Source of the DNA: Caulobacteraceae bacterium
Lineage (GTDB): Bacteria > Pseudomonadota > Alphaproteobacteria > Caulobacterales > Caulobacteraceae
NCBI GenBank assembly: GCA_947378235.1
Contig: CANCJE010000006.1
Coordinates: forward strand, 1-45,739
Length of the DNA: 45,739 bases
Direction of reading: 5' to 3'
In this document: piece by piece, positions 18,710 through 26,828 of the stretch
How the letters are laid out: every line of letters begins with the position of its first letter
Position numbering within the stretch: the stretch's first letter is position 1
Notes under the pieces: model-generated
The model's input: only the letters and a program-made list of their open reading frames with translations
Databases searched by the model: none
What the model was told of the DNA's origin: nothing
Position numbers and translations under genes: made by a program

Positions 18710-21162
18710 GAGAGGGCCTCGCTGATCAGGTCGAAGGCGGCCTCTTCGAGGATCGCTTCTTGCGCGGCACCCGAAATGGCCTCGCGGCCAATCTCCATCA
18801 TCACCGGCACGGCAAAGGGCGAGACCTTGGGCAGACTGATCCCCTGCACCTTTCCAACGATCCGCTGTAGGAAATCGCCCAGCCTGCGAATATCCAACAT
18901 CCCCACAGCCGCATCGGCGCGCGCGCAGCGCAGCAACAGATGGTTGGGCTGGTGTTTGCGCAGGACGTCATAGATCAGGTCGCTGGAGAAGGTGACTTGG
19001 CGGCCTGACTTCTCCGCCCCCGTAAACCGTCGCTCGATCAGGCCGGAGATCAGGGCGCAGTGGCGGAACATCCGCTTGAGCATCACACTCTCATCCAGCC
19101 ACGCCTCAAGATCATCGCCGAGCATGTCTTGTTGGAACAGCTCATCGAGGTCCAGACCGCCCATAGGCTTCATGGCCCAGATACAGAGGACATAGTCGTT
19201 ACAGACAAAGCCCAGAGGCGCGACGCCCAGTCGGTCCAGCCGCCGGGTCAGCAACATGGCCAAGGTGGTATGGGCCAGGCGACCCTCAAAGGGATAACAG
19301 ACCAGATAGTGCTTGCCGCCGCGCGGGAAGGTTTCGACCAGAAGCCCATCGGCGGCGGGAATGGCCGAATGGGTCGCTTGCGCCCCAAGCCATTCTTGCA
19401 CGTCGCCGGGAAGCTGCTGCCAGTGGTCGCGGTCCATGATCATATCGCGGACACGCTCGGCCAGATGGCTGGACATGGAGAACTTGGTACCGCCCCAACT
19501 GGGGATCTTCGGTTCCTTGTCGGCAGAGCGGGTGACGCGAGCATCCATGCCGCTGACCCCTTCAAAGCGCCAGACCTCACCGCCAAATAGGAAGGTGTCG
19601 CCGGGGGTCAGTTGTTCAAAATACCATTCCTCGGCCTCACCGATCTTTCGCCCGCCGCCGTGGCGACCGGATGAAACGCGGATGTTCAAGGTTGCTCCGG
19701 CCACGATGGCGCCGACATTGAGCCGGTGACGCTGAGCGGTTTGCGGATTTCGCACGCGCCACAATCCGTCTTGCCCGATCACGATACGGCGAAACTGGTC
19801 ATAGGTGCGCAGGGCATAGCCGCCGTTCGACACGAAGGACAGGACATCATCGAAATCCTGCTGGCTCATATCCTCGTAAGGGGCAGCCGACCTTGCCTCG
19901 GCGAAGAGGGCCTCGCTGGACAGGGGCTCACCGCAGCAGGCCCCCATCAGATGTTGTGCCAAAACATCCAAGGCCCCGGAGCGGGACGGGTCCCCGTCCA
20001 AGGCTCCCGCCGCCACCGCCTCGAGGGCGGCCTGACATTCCAGCATTTCAAACCGGTTGGCCGGAACCAGCAGGGCGCGCGAGGGTTCATCCAGCCGGTG
20101 GTTTGAGCGGCCAATCCTCTGAACCAACCGGGACGATCCCTTGGGCGCGGCCAGTTGAATGACTAGATCGACCGCCCCCCAGTCTATGCCAAGATCCAGC
20201 GTAGAGGTGCAGACCACAGCCCGCAGCTCTCCCCTGGCCATCGCGGCCTCGACCTTGCGCCTCTGTTCAGGGGCCAGAGCACCATGGTGCAGGGCGATGG
20301 GCAGATTGTCTTCGTTCAGTCGCCAAAGCTCCTGAAAGGCAAATTCTGACTGCCAGCGGGTATTGACGAAGACCAGGGCCGTTCGCGCGGTCTTCAGGGT
20401 CTCATAGACCTCGGCCATCGCGTGCTGGGCGCTGTGACCGGCCCAAGGCACCCGCTGATCGGAGAGCAGAACCTCGATGCGCGGTGGGGCACCGGGCGTG
20501 CCCAGCACCAGATCGGCGACCTCCGGCCTTGGCGCAATCCAGCGGCGCAAGCGGTCTGGGTCTTCCACCGTCGCCGACAGACCGACCCGGCGCATGGCGG
20601 GGGCAAAACTTTGCAGCCGCGCCAAGCCAAGGCAAAGCAGGTCGCCGCGCTTGGAGCCGTGCAAGGCATGGACCTCGTCGATGATCACGGTCTTGAGGTT
20701 GGCAAAATAGGCCCTCGCCCCGTCCCAAGCGCAGAACAGGGCGAGCTGTTCGGGGGTGGTCAGCAGGATGTCCGGTGGATTGGCCTTTTGCCTCTGACGC
20801 TTGGACAGGTTGGTATCGCCGGTGCGCGATTCGACGCGGATGGGCAGACCCATCTCCTCAATCGGGGCCATGAGGTTGCGCGCCACATCTACGGCCAAGG
20901 CCTTCAAGGGCGAAATATAGAGGGTATGGATTCCCTCAGGCCTTTCGGAGGCCGGGGTTTGGCTCAGGTCAATCAGGCTGGGCAGGAAGCCTGCCAAGGT
21001 CTTGCCGCCGCCGGTCGGGGCGATCAGCAGCACATGGCGGCCGGCCTGCGCCCTTTGCACCATCGCGATCTGATGGTCGCGCGCCGCCCAGCCCTTGGAC
21101 GCAAACCAGTCTTGAAACGGGCTTGGCAGGGTCGGGGGCAAAGACGGCGCGGGGCGCTCCAT
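18706..21162 (-). CDS. Ligase-associated DEXH-box helicase (Lhr type)
   Basis: An 818-residue superfamily 2 ATPase. Motif I is APTGGGKT near residue 50, motif II DEVH in IIDEVHALHGSKRGD, motif III GLSATVEDP, and motif VI RIGRSNHR. The C-terminal half contains the winged-helix and Lhr-specific regions (GDTFLFGGEVWRFEGVSG, and the LRCARAD stretch). Bacterial proteins of this length encoded with PdeM are the lhr-type repair helicases linked to a DNA ligase. No ligase gene is present in this window. It has its own start at 21162 and is divergent from nothing close; the gap to the thioesterase gene is 68 bases on the same strand. Confidence 0.93.
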   Translation of the reverse strand: MERPAPSLPPTLPSPFQDWFASKGWAARDHQIAMVQRAQAGRHVLLIAPTGGGKTLAGFLPSLIDLSQTPASERPEGIHTLYISPLKALAVDVARNLMAPIEEMGLPIRVESRTGDTNLSKRQRQKANPPDILLTTPEQLALFCAWDGARAYFANLKTVIIDEVHALHGSKRGDLLCLGLARLQSFAPAMRRVGLSATVEDPDRLRRWIAPRPEVADLVLGTPGAPPRIEVLLSDQRVPWAGHSAQHAMAEVYETLKTARTALVFVNTRWQSEFAFQELWRLNEDNLPIALHHGALAPEQRRKVEAAMARGELRAVVCTSTLDLGIDWGAVDLVIQLAAPKGSSRLVQRIGRSNHRLDEPSRALLVPANRFEMLECQAALEAVAAGALDGDPSRSGALDVLAQHLMGACCGEPLSSEALFAEARSAAPYEDMSQQDFDDVLSFVSNGGYALRTYDQFRRIVIGQDGLWRVRNPQTAQRHRLNVGAIVAGATLNIRVSSGRHGGGRKIGEAEEWYFEQLTPGDTFLFGGEVWRFEGVSGMDARVTRSADKEPKIPSWGGTKFSMSSHLAERVRDMIMDRDHWQQLPGDVQEWLGAQATHSAIPAADGLLVETFPRGGKHYLVCYPFEGRLAHTTLAMLLTRRLDRLGVAPLGFVCNDYVLCIWAMKPMGGLDLDELFQQDMLGDDLEAWLDESVMLKRMFRHCALISGLIERRFTGAEKSGRQVTFSSDLIYDVLRKHQPNHLLLRCARADAAVGMLDIRRLGDFLQRIVGKVQGISLPKVSPFAVPVMMEIGREAISGAAQEAILEEAAFDLISEALS

Positions 21163-21230
21163 GGGACGGGCTATACCTGCAGGCAGTAAGGGACGATCAG
21201 ACCGTCTCTATAGCAGCTTTGCGCCCGACC

Positions 21231-21695
21231 TTAGGCCTTTGTCGGCAGGTCGAAAATCAGCAGGCTGGAGGTGGCGCTGGCATAGAGGTTCCCGACGGCG
21301 TCCGTCACCTTGCCTTCGGCAAAGGCGGCGCGGCGGCCCATGGTGATGACGACACCCTCGGCGGTGATCGGGCCAGTCTTGGTGGTCATGGCCCTGTGAT
21401 AGCTGACCTTAAGCTCGAGCGTCGTATAGCCTTGGCCCGGCTTGAGCTTGGAATGGACCGCGCAGGCGAGCGCAGAATCCAGCATGGTTGCCGCATAGCC
21501 GCCATGGACCGTGCCGATAGGATTATAGACATCCTCCGTCGGGGTGCCGCCGAACACGACCTTGCCCTCTTCGACCGAGACGGCGGTAAAGCCCAGCGTC
21601 GCGCCGATGCCGCGCCGGGGTCCGCTGCCTTGGAAGGCGGCTTGAAGCTGCTCGAGGCCGGACATTTCTGCGAAGCTTTTGGGTTCAGTGGTCAT
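21231..21695 (-). CDS. PaaI-type hotdog-fold thioesterase
   Basis: A 154-residue acyl-CoA thioesterase of the hotdog fold. The family motif VHGGYAATMLDSALACAV lies at about residues 65-82, where the Gly-rich turn and the Asp contribute to the active site. Such enzymes hydrolyse aryl- or medium-chain acyl-CoA. ATG at 21695 is chosen: it overlaps the upstream tetR end by 11 bases and leads to a family-like N-terminus; 18 codons further upstream lie within tetR. The TetR gene directly before it is its likely regulator. Confidence 0.88.
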   Translation of the reverse strand: MTTEPKSFAEMSGLEQLQAAFQGSGPRRGIGATLGFTAVSVEEGKVVFGGTPTEDVYNPIGTVHGGYAATMLDSALACAVHSKLKPGQGYTTLELKVSYHRAMTTKTGPITAEGVVITMGRRAAFAEGKVTDAVGNLYASATSSLLIFDLPTKA

Positions 21696-22299
21696 GATAG
21701 GGGCTTTCAGGGTTAGGGATCGCCAGTCCGGCGCGGGCGCGCAGGGCAAGGCGGGACTGTTCTAAAAGACGAAGAGATAGGGCCTCATCCTCGACGGCGC
21801 GTGAAAGGGCCAGGGCTCCGGCCAGTTCTGCGACAAGGGATGAGGCCAGCGCCATCGGGTCTCTTGTGGCGTCAGGGAGATAGCTGGCCATCAAGCGCAC
21901 CATGCCACGCACGCCCGTATCAAAGGCTGGCCGGGCCAGGGCAGGCAGTTGGGCGGACTGTCCGAGAAGGCAGGCGACGGGGCAGCCTCGGTCGGGTCGG
22001 TCGCGGTGGTCGGCGGTCAGGTAGCTATCAATGAAGGCCCCAAGGGCCGCTGGACCAGAGCGATCTTCGATGGCCCGGTGCCTTTGGGTCGCGGCATCTT
22101 CGAACATGGTTTTGACGGCGGCGGCGATCAGGGCGTCTTTGGAGGCGAAATGGGCATAGAAGCCGCCATGGGTCAGGCCGACCTCCTGCATCAGGGCCGC
22201 GACCCCGACCCCTTGCGGGCCATGGGTTCGGATCTGGGCCGCTGCGGCCTTGAGAACCCGGTTTCGGGTCTGAAGTTTCTGGTCACTGGAATAGCGCAC
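21685..22299 (-). CDS. TetR family transcriptional regulator
   Basis: A 204-residue repressor with an N-terminal helix-turn-helix (about residues 10-57: NRVLKAAAAQIRTHGPQGVG, LMQEVGLTHGGFYAHFASKDALI) and an all-helical ligand-binding domain. The C-terminus matches the TetR group with VACLLGQSAQLP and a Cys (Cys108) near the ligand pocket. The start is GTG at 22299 because no ATG is in frame. A perfect 14-bp palindrome lies 20 bases upstream and is the likely operator. The thioesterase overlaps the 3' end, forming a two-gene operon that is probably autoregulated. Confidence 0.9.
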   Translation of the reverse strand: MRYSSDQKLQTRNRVLKAAAAQIRTHGPQGVGVAALMQEVGLTHGGFYAHFASKDALIAAAVKTMFEDAATQRHRAIEDRSGPAALGAFIDSYLTADHRDRPDRGCPVACLLGQSAQLPALARPAFDTGVRGMVRLMASYLPDATRDPMALASSLVAELAGALALSRAVEDEALSLRLLEQSRLALRARAGLAIPNPESPYHDH

Positions 22300-22319
22300 G
22301 GGCCGCCCTTGGGCTTCAT

Positions 22320-22333
22320 ATGATGATCATCAT
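22320..22333. promoter_or_regulatory. Perfect 14-bp palindrome, likely TetR operator
   Basis: ATGATGATCATCAT is a perfect palindrome between the divergent tetR-thioesterase operon and the RNA methyltransferase gene. Size and position fit a TetR dimer operator. Confidence 0.5.
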
Positions 22334-22424
22334 GTAAGGCGATGCGGCACTTAAGGCAAGCCAAGGCTCCGGCCATCCCTTTGCATTGGTGCGACGAGGG
22401 GTTAAGCCGACAGGATCACTGTCC

Positions 22425-23240
22425 TTGAGACCCCCTTTGCCCGACATCATCCCCATCACCGATCCAGACGATCCGCGCATTGCCGCCTATCGCGCCGTCA
22501 AGGAGCGCGATCTGGTGGGGCGTGAGGGCCTGTTCATCGCCGAGGGTGAGGTGGTCGTCCGGGTTCTGGCGCGCACGCCGCGACATCAGATGTTGTCCCT
22601 GCTGCTGGCCGAACGCCAAGTCGCGCGGCTAGGTGATCTCTTGGTAGACTTGCCCGATGGGTTGCCGGTCTATCAGGCTGCCCAAGCGGTGATGGATCAG
22701 ATTGTCGGCTTTCCGATCCATCGCGGCATATTGGGCCTTGGCCGCCGCTCGGCTCTCACCGATGGCGCGGCGCTGTTGAAGGATATGAAACCCAACGCCT
22801 TGGTGGTGGGCTTAAGCGGCCTATCGAACCATGACAATGTCGGCGGGATTTTTCGCAATGCGGCGGCCTTTGGCGTCGATGCGGTGGTGCTTGACAGTGA
22901 CTGCTGTGATCCGCTCTATCGCAAGGCCATTCGGGTGTCTGTTGGCGGAGGCTTGCTGGTGCCCTTTGTTCAGCTTGCCCCTGGTGTGGATATGGTCGAG
23001 CTGTTCGCGGCGGAAGGCTTTGAAACCCTGTCTCTTAGCCCATCGGGGCAGGTGGAACTGGCCGACTGCCTCCGCCCGAAACGCTGCGCCGTGCTTTTCG
23101 GGGCCGAGGGACCGGGACTATCGGCCTCGGTGCTGGCGCGGACCCGAACTGTGCGCCTGACCATGGCGGGGGGCTTTGACTCGCTGAATGTGGCGACCAC
23201 CAGCGGCATTGTGCTGCATCACCTAACCCGCAAGGCCTGA
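22425..23240 (+). CDS. TrmH/SpoU family RNA 2'-O-methyltransferase
   Basis: A knotted (SPOUT) SAM-dependent RNA methyltransferase of about 271 residues. SPOUT motifs are visible: motif 1 GLSNHDNVGGIFRNAAAFG (Asn and Arg conserved), motif 2 CAVLFGAEGPGLS, motif 3 SLNVATTSGIVLH. The N-terminal part (about 1-90) is the substrate-binding region. The target, tRNA or rRNA, cannot be told from sequence. The start is doubtful: TTG at 22425 with AGGA nine bases upstream gives a family-like N-terminus (IPITDPDDPRI); a GTG at 22389 would add 12 residues. It is divergent from the TetR gene. Confidence 0.85.
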   Translation: MRPPLPDIIPITDPDDPRIAAYRAVKERDLVGREGLFIAEGEVVVRVLARTPRHQMLSLLLAERQVARLGDLLVDLPDGLPVYQAAQAVMDQIVGFPIHRGILGLGRRSALTDGAALLKDMKPNALVVGLSGLSNHDNVGGIFRNAAAFGVDAVVLDSDCCDPLYRKAIRVSVGGGLLVPFVQLAPGVDMVELFAAEGFETLSLSPSGQVELADCLRPKRCAVLFGAEGPGLSASVLARTRTVRLTMAGGFDSLNVATTSGIVLHHLTRKA

Positions 23241-23261
23241 TGATCTAGGCTCCAGACAAGA

Positions 23262-23295
23262 CTTAGGCCGGTTAGCTTTCGCCAACCGGCCTAAG
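23262..23295. terminator. Bidirectional hairpin between TrmH and cold-shock genes
   Basis: A perfect 12-bp stem (CTTAGGCCGGTT with AACCGGCCTAAG) with a ten-base loop lies between the two convergent genes. The following sequences (AATTTC on +, TCTTGT on -) are only modestly T-rich. Confidence 0.6.
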
Positions 23296-23351
23296 AATTT
23301 CGTCAGAACCGAACGCGCCAGACCAAAGGTCAGTCGCGGCCAGTTATGGCT

Positions 23352-23561
23352 TTAGACAGCTTGCAGCTGGCCAGCAGACATCTTGCCGCTACGCTGATCC
23401 TTTTCGAGGACGTAGCTGATGCTTTGGCCTTCGTTCAGCGTACCCAAGCCAGCGCGTTCAACGGCCGAAATGTGCACGAAAACGTCGTTGCCGCCGTCGT
23501 TAGGTTGGATAAAGCCGAAGCCCTTTTGGCTGTTAAACCACTTCACGGTCCCGATGGACAT
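23352..23561 (-). CDS. Cold-shock domain protein (CspA family)
   Basis: A 69-residue single-stranded nucleic acid binding protein. RNP1 (KGFGFI) and RNP2 (VFVHIS) motifs of the OB fold are present in order, and the N-terminus [10 protein letters not shown] is standard. ATG at 23561 is selected because upstream codons have no counterpart in the family. The 219-base gap to the next gene leaves a long 5' untranslated region, as usual for cold-shock genes controlled through mRNA structure; I found no clear promoter in it. Confidence 0.95.
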   Translation of the reverse strand: MSIGTVKWFNSQKGFGFIQPNDGGNDVFVHISAVERAGLGTLNEGQSISYVLEKDQRSGKMSAGQLQAV

Positions 23562-23780
23562 AATAGAAACCTTTACGGCATAGAGTGACGTAGCGGCAAA
23601 GTTTGCGGCCACGATCAGAATTCGGCGGGGGTCAGGAGTTCAAGTCCGGCGCTCGATCCAGATCGAGCAGAGGAGAGCAACCGAACCATTTCGATATTCG
23701 ACGTTCGGAGGGTCTCATCTAACTGCCCAATTGGCAAGGGAAATCGCTCTTGACCTGATTCGCCGCACCAATCCCTGACG

Positions 23781-25094
23781 TTAGGGCATCGGCGCGGCGT
23801 GGCGAAGTTCAAGTCCACGCGCGTGGCGGCGTTGGAATCCCTTCCAGACCGTGACCCCGTTTGTGGCGGTGCTGTAGGCCCCGTAGGGTGCCTTTGGATC
23901 ATAGGCCCAGACCCCGTCATCGGACGCGATTGTCGCGACATTGAGATAGCTGTCGAGGTCACTCTTGCCGATCAAAGCCCTGTTCAGGAATGCCGTAATG
24001 AAATGCAGATTGATGGCGTTGATCCGGTCGGTCCGCCAGATCGGGTCGGCAAACCAGTCCTGGTCCCACATTTGGCTTGTCATCTCGTCCGGCACGGGAT
24101 TGAGACCGACCGAATGGCCCGCCTCATGGAAGGTCAGCAAATAACGATCCGAATTGACCGCGCCGCCAAAGATCGCCTTGGCGCCGGTTGTATAGTCCAC
24201 CGTCTGGTCATGGTCGCCCGCAATAAGCAGCATGGGGGCCTCGATGTTGGCCAGACCCTCTGCGTTCCAAGCCCCCATCGAGCCTCCGGCCGGGGCCATG
24301 GCCACGATCGCCTTGACGCCAGCGACCTTGCTCAAGGCCTCATCGGGACCGCCCTTGGCAATCTTGGCGACCTCTAGGCCCGGACCGCCGCCGAATTTGA
24401 TGGTTGGCCCATTGGCATCGAGCGAGGCCCCGCCTGCCGTCACCACGCCATAGCCGCCCATTGAATAGCCGATCAGGGCAATCTTGGTCGGATCGATCTG
24501 TTCACCCAGCAAGGCCGGAAGTGTGCGGGCGACATAGCCAATATCGAGCGGACGGCGCAGGAAGGGCGCAGACCGGACCACGGCGCTGGACCGGTCTGGG
24601 TCAGGGTCTTGATGATAGATGGCCGCAACCACATAGCCCTTAGAGGCGAGGTTTTCGGTGAGCCAGGTCATGCCAATCGGCGTGTTGCTATAGCCATGAG
24701 ACACAATGACCAACGGACGGCCTGCGCCTTCCGGCTTGGCGTTCTTGATCGCGAGGCCGGGAACGGTGAAGGCGGCGGCGGGGCGCGGCGGCTCCCCCCG
24801 AAATTCAGAGCGATAGGTGATGGGCTTGGCAGTCTTCGACCTGGTCGCCGGATACCAGATATCGATCCGTAAGGTGCGATCGGTCTTGGGAATGGCACCG
24901 GTCTTGGCGTCAAACAGTTCCAGATTGGCCTGCTGCGGCTGGATCAGGGTCAGGCTCCTATAGCCAACCGCGTGGGGACCCAACGCCGCCAGTTCTGGCG
25001 CATCTACGCCCGGACGACTGGGCGGCGAGGCCGCGAACACTGCCGATGAGGCAAGGGACAGGATGATGGCCAGGGGCAGGAAGGGACGCGTCAT
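23781..25094 (-). CDS. Secreted alpha/beta-hydrolase (dienelactone hydrolase / PAF-acetylhydrolase-like)
   Basis: A 437-residue hydrolase with a signal peptide (MTRPFLPLAIILSLASSAVFAA). The nucleophile elbow is GYSMGG, the acid lies in LLIAGDHDQTV and the histidine in HEAGHSVG. The SHGYSN segment supplies the oxyanion region. The N-terminal beta-rich part with RIDIWYP resembles PAF-acetylhydrolase-type enzymes. It is probably periplasmic or exported. The substrate is unknown. The start at 25094 has GAGG six bases upstream; ATG four codons earlier is also possible. It is divergent from the aldehyde dehydrogenase operon, with a 290-base gap between them. Confidence 0.88.
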   Translation of the reverse strand: MTRPFLPLAIILSLASSAVFAASPPSRPGVDAPELAALGPHAVGYRSLTLIQPQQANLELFDAKTGAIPKTDRTLRIDIWYPATRSKTAKPITYRSEFRGEPPRPAAAFTVPGLAIKNAKPEGAGRPLVIVSHGYSNTPIGMTWLTENLASKGYVVAAIYHQDPDPDRSSAVVRSAPFLRRPLDIGYVARTLPALLGEQIDPTKIALIGYSMGGYGVVTAGGASLDANGPTIKFGGGPGLEVAKIAKGGPDEALSKVAGVKAIVAMAPAGGSMGAWNAEGLANIEAPMLLIAGDHDQTVDYTTGAKAIFGGAVNSDRYLLTFHEAGHSVGLNPVPDEMTSQMWDQDWFADPIWRTDRINAINLHFITAFLNRALIGKSDLDSYLNVATIASDDGVWAYDPKAPYGAYSTATNGVTVWKGFQRRHARGLELRHAAPMP

Positions 25095-25386
25095 CCGGGA
25101 CCTCATTGTCTAGGGTGTTGAGCCTGCCGAGCAGGCCGTTGAGCCGTTCAAGATCTTAGCCTTATGCCAGTCAATGGGGCCTTTGTCATATCGAACGGAA
25201 AGATAGAAAAATCAGGGGTTTCTGTTGACGTGAGCGCATTATCGCCCCGTGCATCTCGCAAAAAAGCGCTGCATCGAAAAATGTTATGACTCGAGATCGG
25301 TTTGCGCCGTGGAATTTGACCGGCTCTGGCCTATCGTCGAAGCCTATCCTCCATGAACCAGACGTCGCGGACCTAAAGGACCAACC

Positions 25387-26817
25387 ATGACCCTTCTGAA
25401 ATCCTATATTGACGGTCGTTGGGTGTTGCCGGTCAGCGGTCAGGGCCGGATGGACGTGATCAATCCCGCAACCGAAGACACAGTTGCCGAGATCGCCATC
25501 TGTGAAGCCGACGATGTGGATCTGGCGGTCATGGCCGCACGCCGTGCCTTTGCCGATTTTGGCCTGACCTCCTATGCCGAGCGCAAGGTGCTGCTTCAAA
25601 AGCTGATCGCCATTTTCGAGCGGCGTTATGACGAGATGGTCAAGGCCATCACGACCGAGATGGGGGCTCCCATTGATCTGTCGCACAGCAGTCAAGCCGC
25701 CTGCGGTCCCGGCCATCTGGATGCCACCTTGCAAGCCGCTGATGCGCTGGATTGGGAGCGCAAGATGGGCTCTAGCGCCAATCTGATCCTAGAGCCGGTC
25801 GGGGTCTGCGTCCTGATCACGCCGTGGAACTGGCCGATCAATCAGTTGGCCGCAAAGATTGGCCCGGCCCTGACCGCTGGCTGCACCATCGTGCTCAAGC
25901 CCAGTGAGGTCTCGCCCCTGTCACCGCAGCTCTTTGCCGAATTTATCGACGAGGCAGGCTTCCCCGCTGGCGTGTTCAACATGGTTCACGGCACGGGGGC
26001 CTCGGTCGGCAATGATCTGACCAGCCACCCCGAGGTGGACATGGTCTCCTTCACCGGCTCGACCAAGGCCGGAATCATGGTCGCCAAGTCCGCCGCCGAT
26101 ACGGTCAAGCGCGTGTCGCAAGAGCTGGGCGGCAAGTCTCCCAACATCATCTTTGCCGACAGCGACCTAGAGGCAGCCGTCGAGCGCGGCGTGCGCCACT
26201 GTTTCAACAATAGCGGCCAGTCCTGCAACGCCCCGACCCGAATGCTGGTCGAGGCCTCGGTCTATGAGCGTGTCGTTCAGATCGCCGCCAAGGTCGCGGC
26301 GACCGTGACACTCGGTGATCCCATGCAGCCTGGCCCCCATCTGGGTCCCGTGGTCAGCAAGGTCCAGTTCGACAAGATCCAGCACCTGATCCAGGTCGGC
26401 ATCGACGAGGGCGCGCGGGTTGTTGCGGGCGGTGTGGGCAAGCCCGCTGGGTTCGAGCGCGGCTACTATGTCAAGCCAACGATCTTTGCTGATGTCACCA
26501 ACCAGATGACCATTGCCCGCGAAGAGGTCTTTGGCCCAGTCCTGTGCCTTATCCCCTTTGCCGATGTGGACGAGGCCATCGCCATCGCCAATGACACACC
26601 CTATGGCCTCGCGGCCTATGTCCAGTGCGCCGACAAGGACAAGGCCCGCTATGTCGCGCGCCGTATCCGGGCCGGCAGCGTCCATCTAAATGGTGCGGGC
26701 CAAGACTATTGCTCGCCCTTTGGCGGCTTTAAACAGTCTGGTAATGGCCGCGAGTGGGGCGAATTCGGCCTTCACGACTTTATCGAATATAAGTCCGTCA
26801 ACGGCTTCTACGCTTAA
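25387..26817 (+). CDS. NAD(P)-dependent aldehyde dehydrogenase
   Basis: A 476-residue aldehyde dehydrogenase. Catalytic Cys280 lies in NNSGQSCNAPTRM and the general base Glu246 in QELGGKSPN. The Rossmann motif FTGSTKAG and the C-terminal FGPVLCL and GGFKQSGNGRE segments are in place. It is first in an operon with an enolase-superfamily enzyme (11 bases later) and a GMC oxidoreductase. A GMC enzyme that oxidises an alcohol to an aldehyde, followed by this enzyme, makes chemical sense. The aldehyde is not identifiable. The start has AAGGA eight bases upstream. Confidence 0.93.
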   Translation: MTLLKSYIDGRWVLPVSGQGRMDVINPATEDTVAEIAICEADDVDLAVMAARRAFADFGLTSYAERKVLLQKLIAIFERRYDEMVKAITTEMGAPIDLSHSSQAACGPGHLDATLQAADALDWERKMGSSANLILEPVGVCVLITPWNWPINQLAAKIGPALTAGCTIVLKPSEVSPLSPQLFAEFIDEAGFPAGVFNMVHGTGASVGNDLTSHPEVDMVSFTGSTKAGIMVAKSAADTVKRVSQELGGKSPNIIFADSDLEAAVERGVRHCFNNSGQSCNAPTRMLVEASVYERVVQIAAKVAATVTLGDPMQPGPHLGPVVSKVQFDKIQHLIQVGIDEGARVVAGGVGKPAGFERGYYVKPTIFADVTNQMTIAREEVFGPVLCLIPFADVDEAIAIANDTPYGLAAYVQCADKDKARYVARRIRAGSVHLNGAGQDYCSPFGGFKQSGNGREWGEFGLHDFIEYKSVNGFYA

Positions 26818-26828
26818 GGCTCGCCCCG

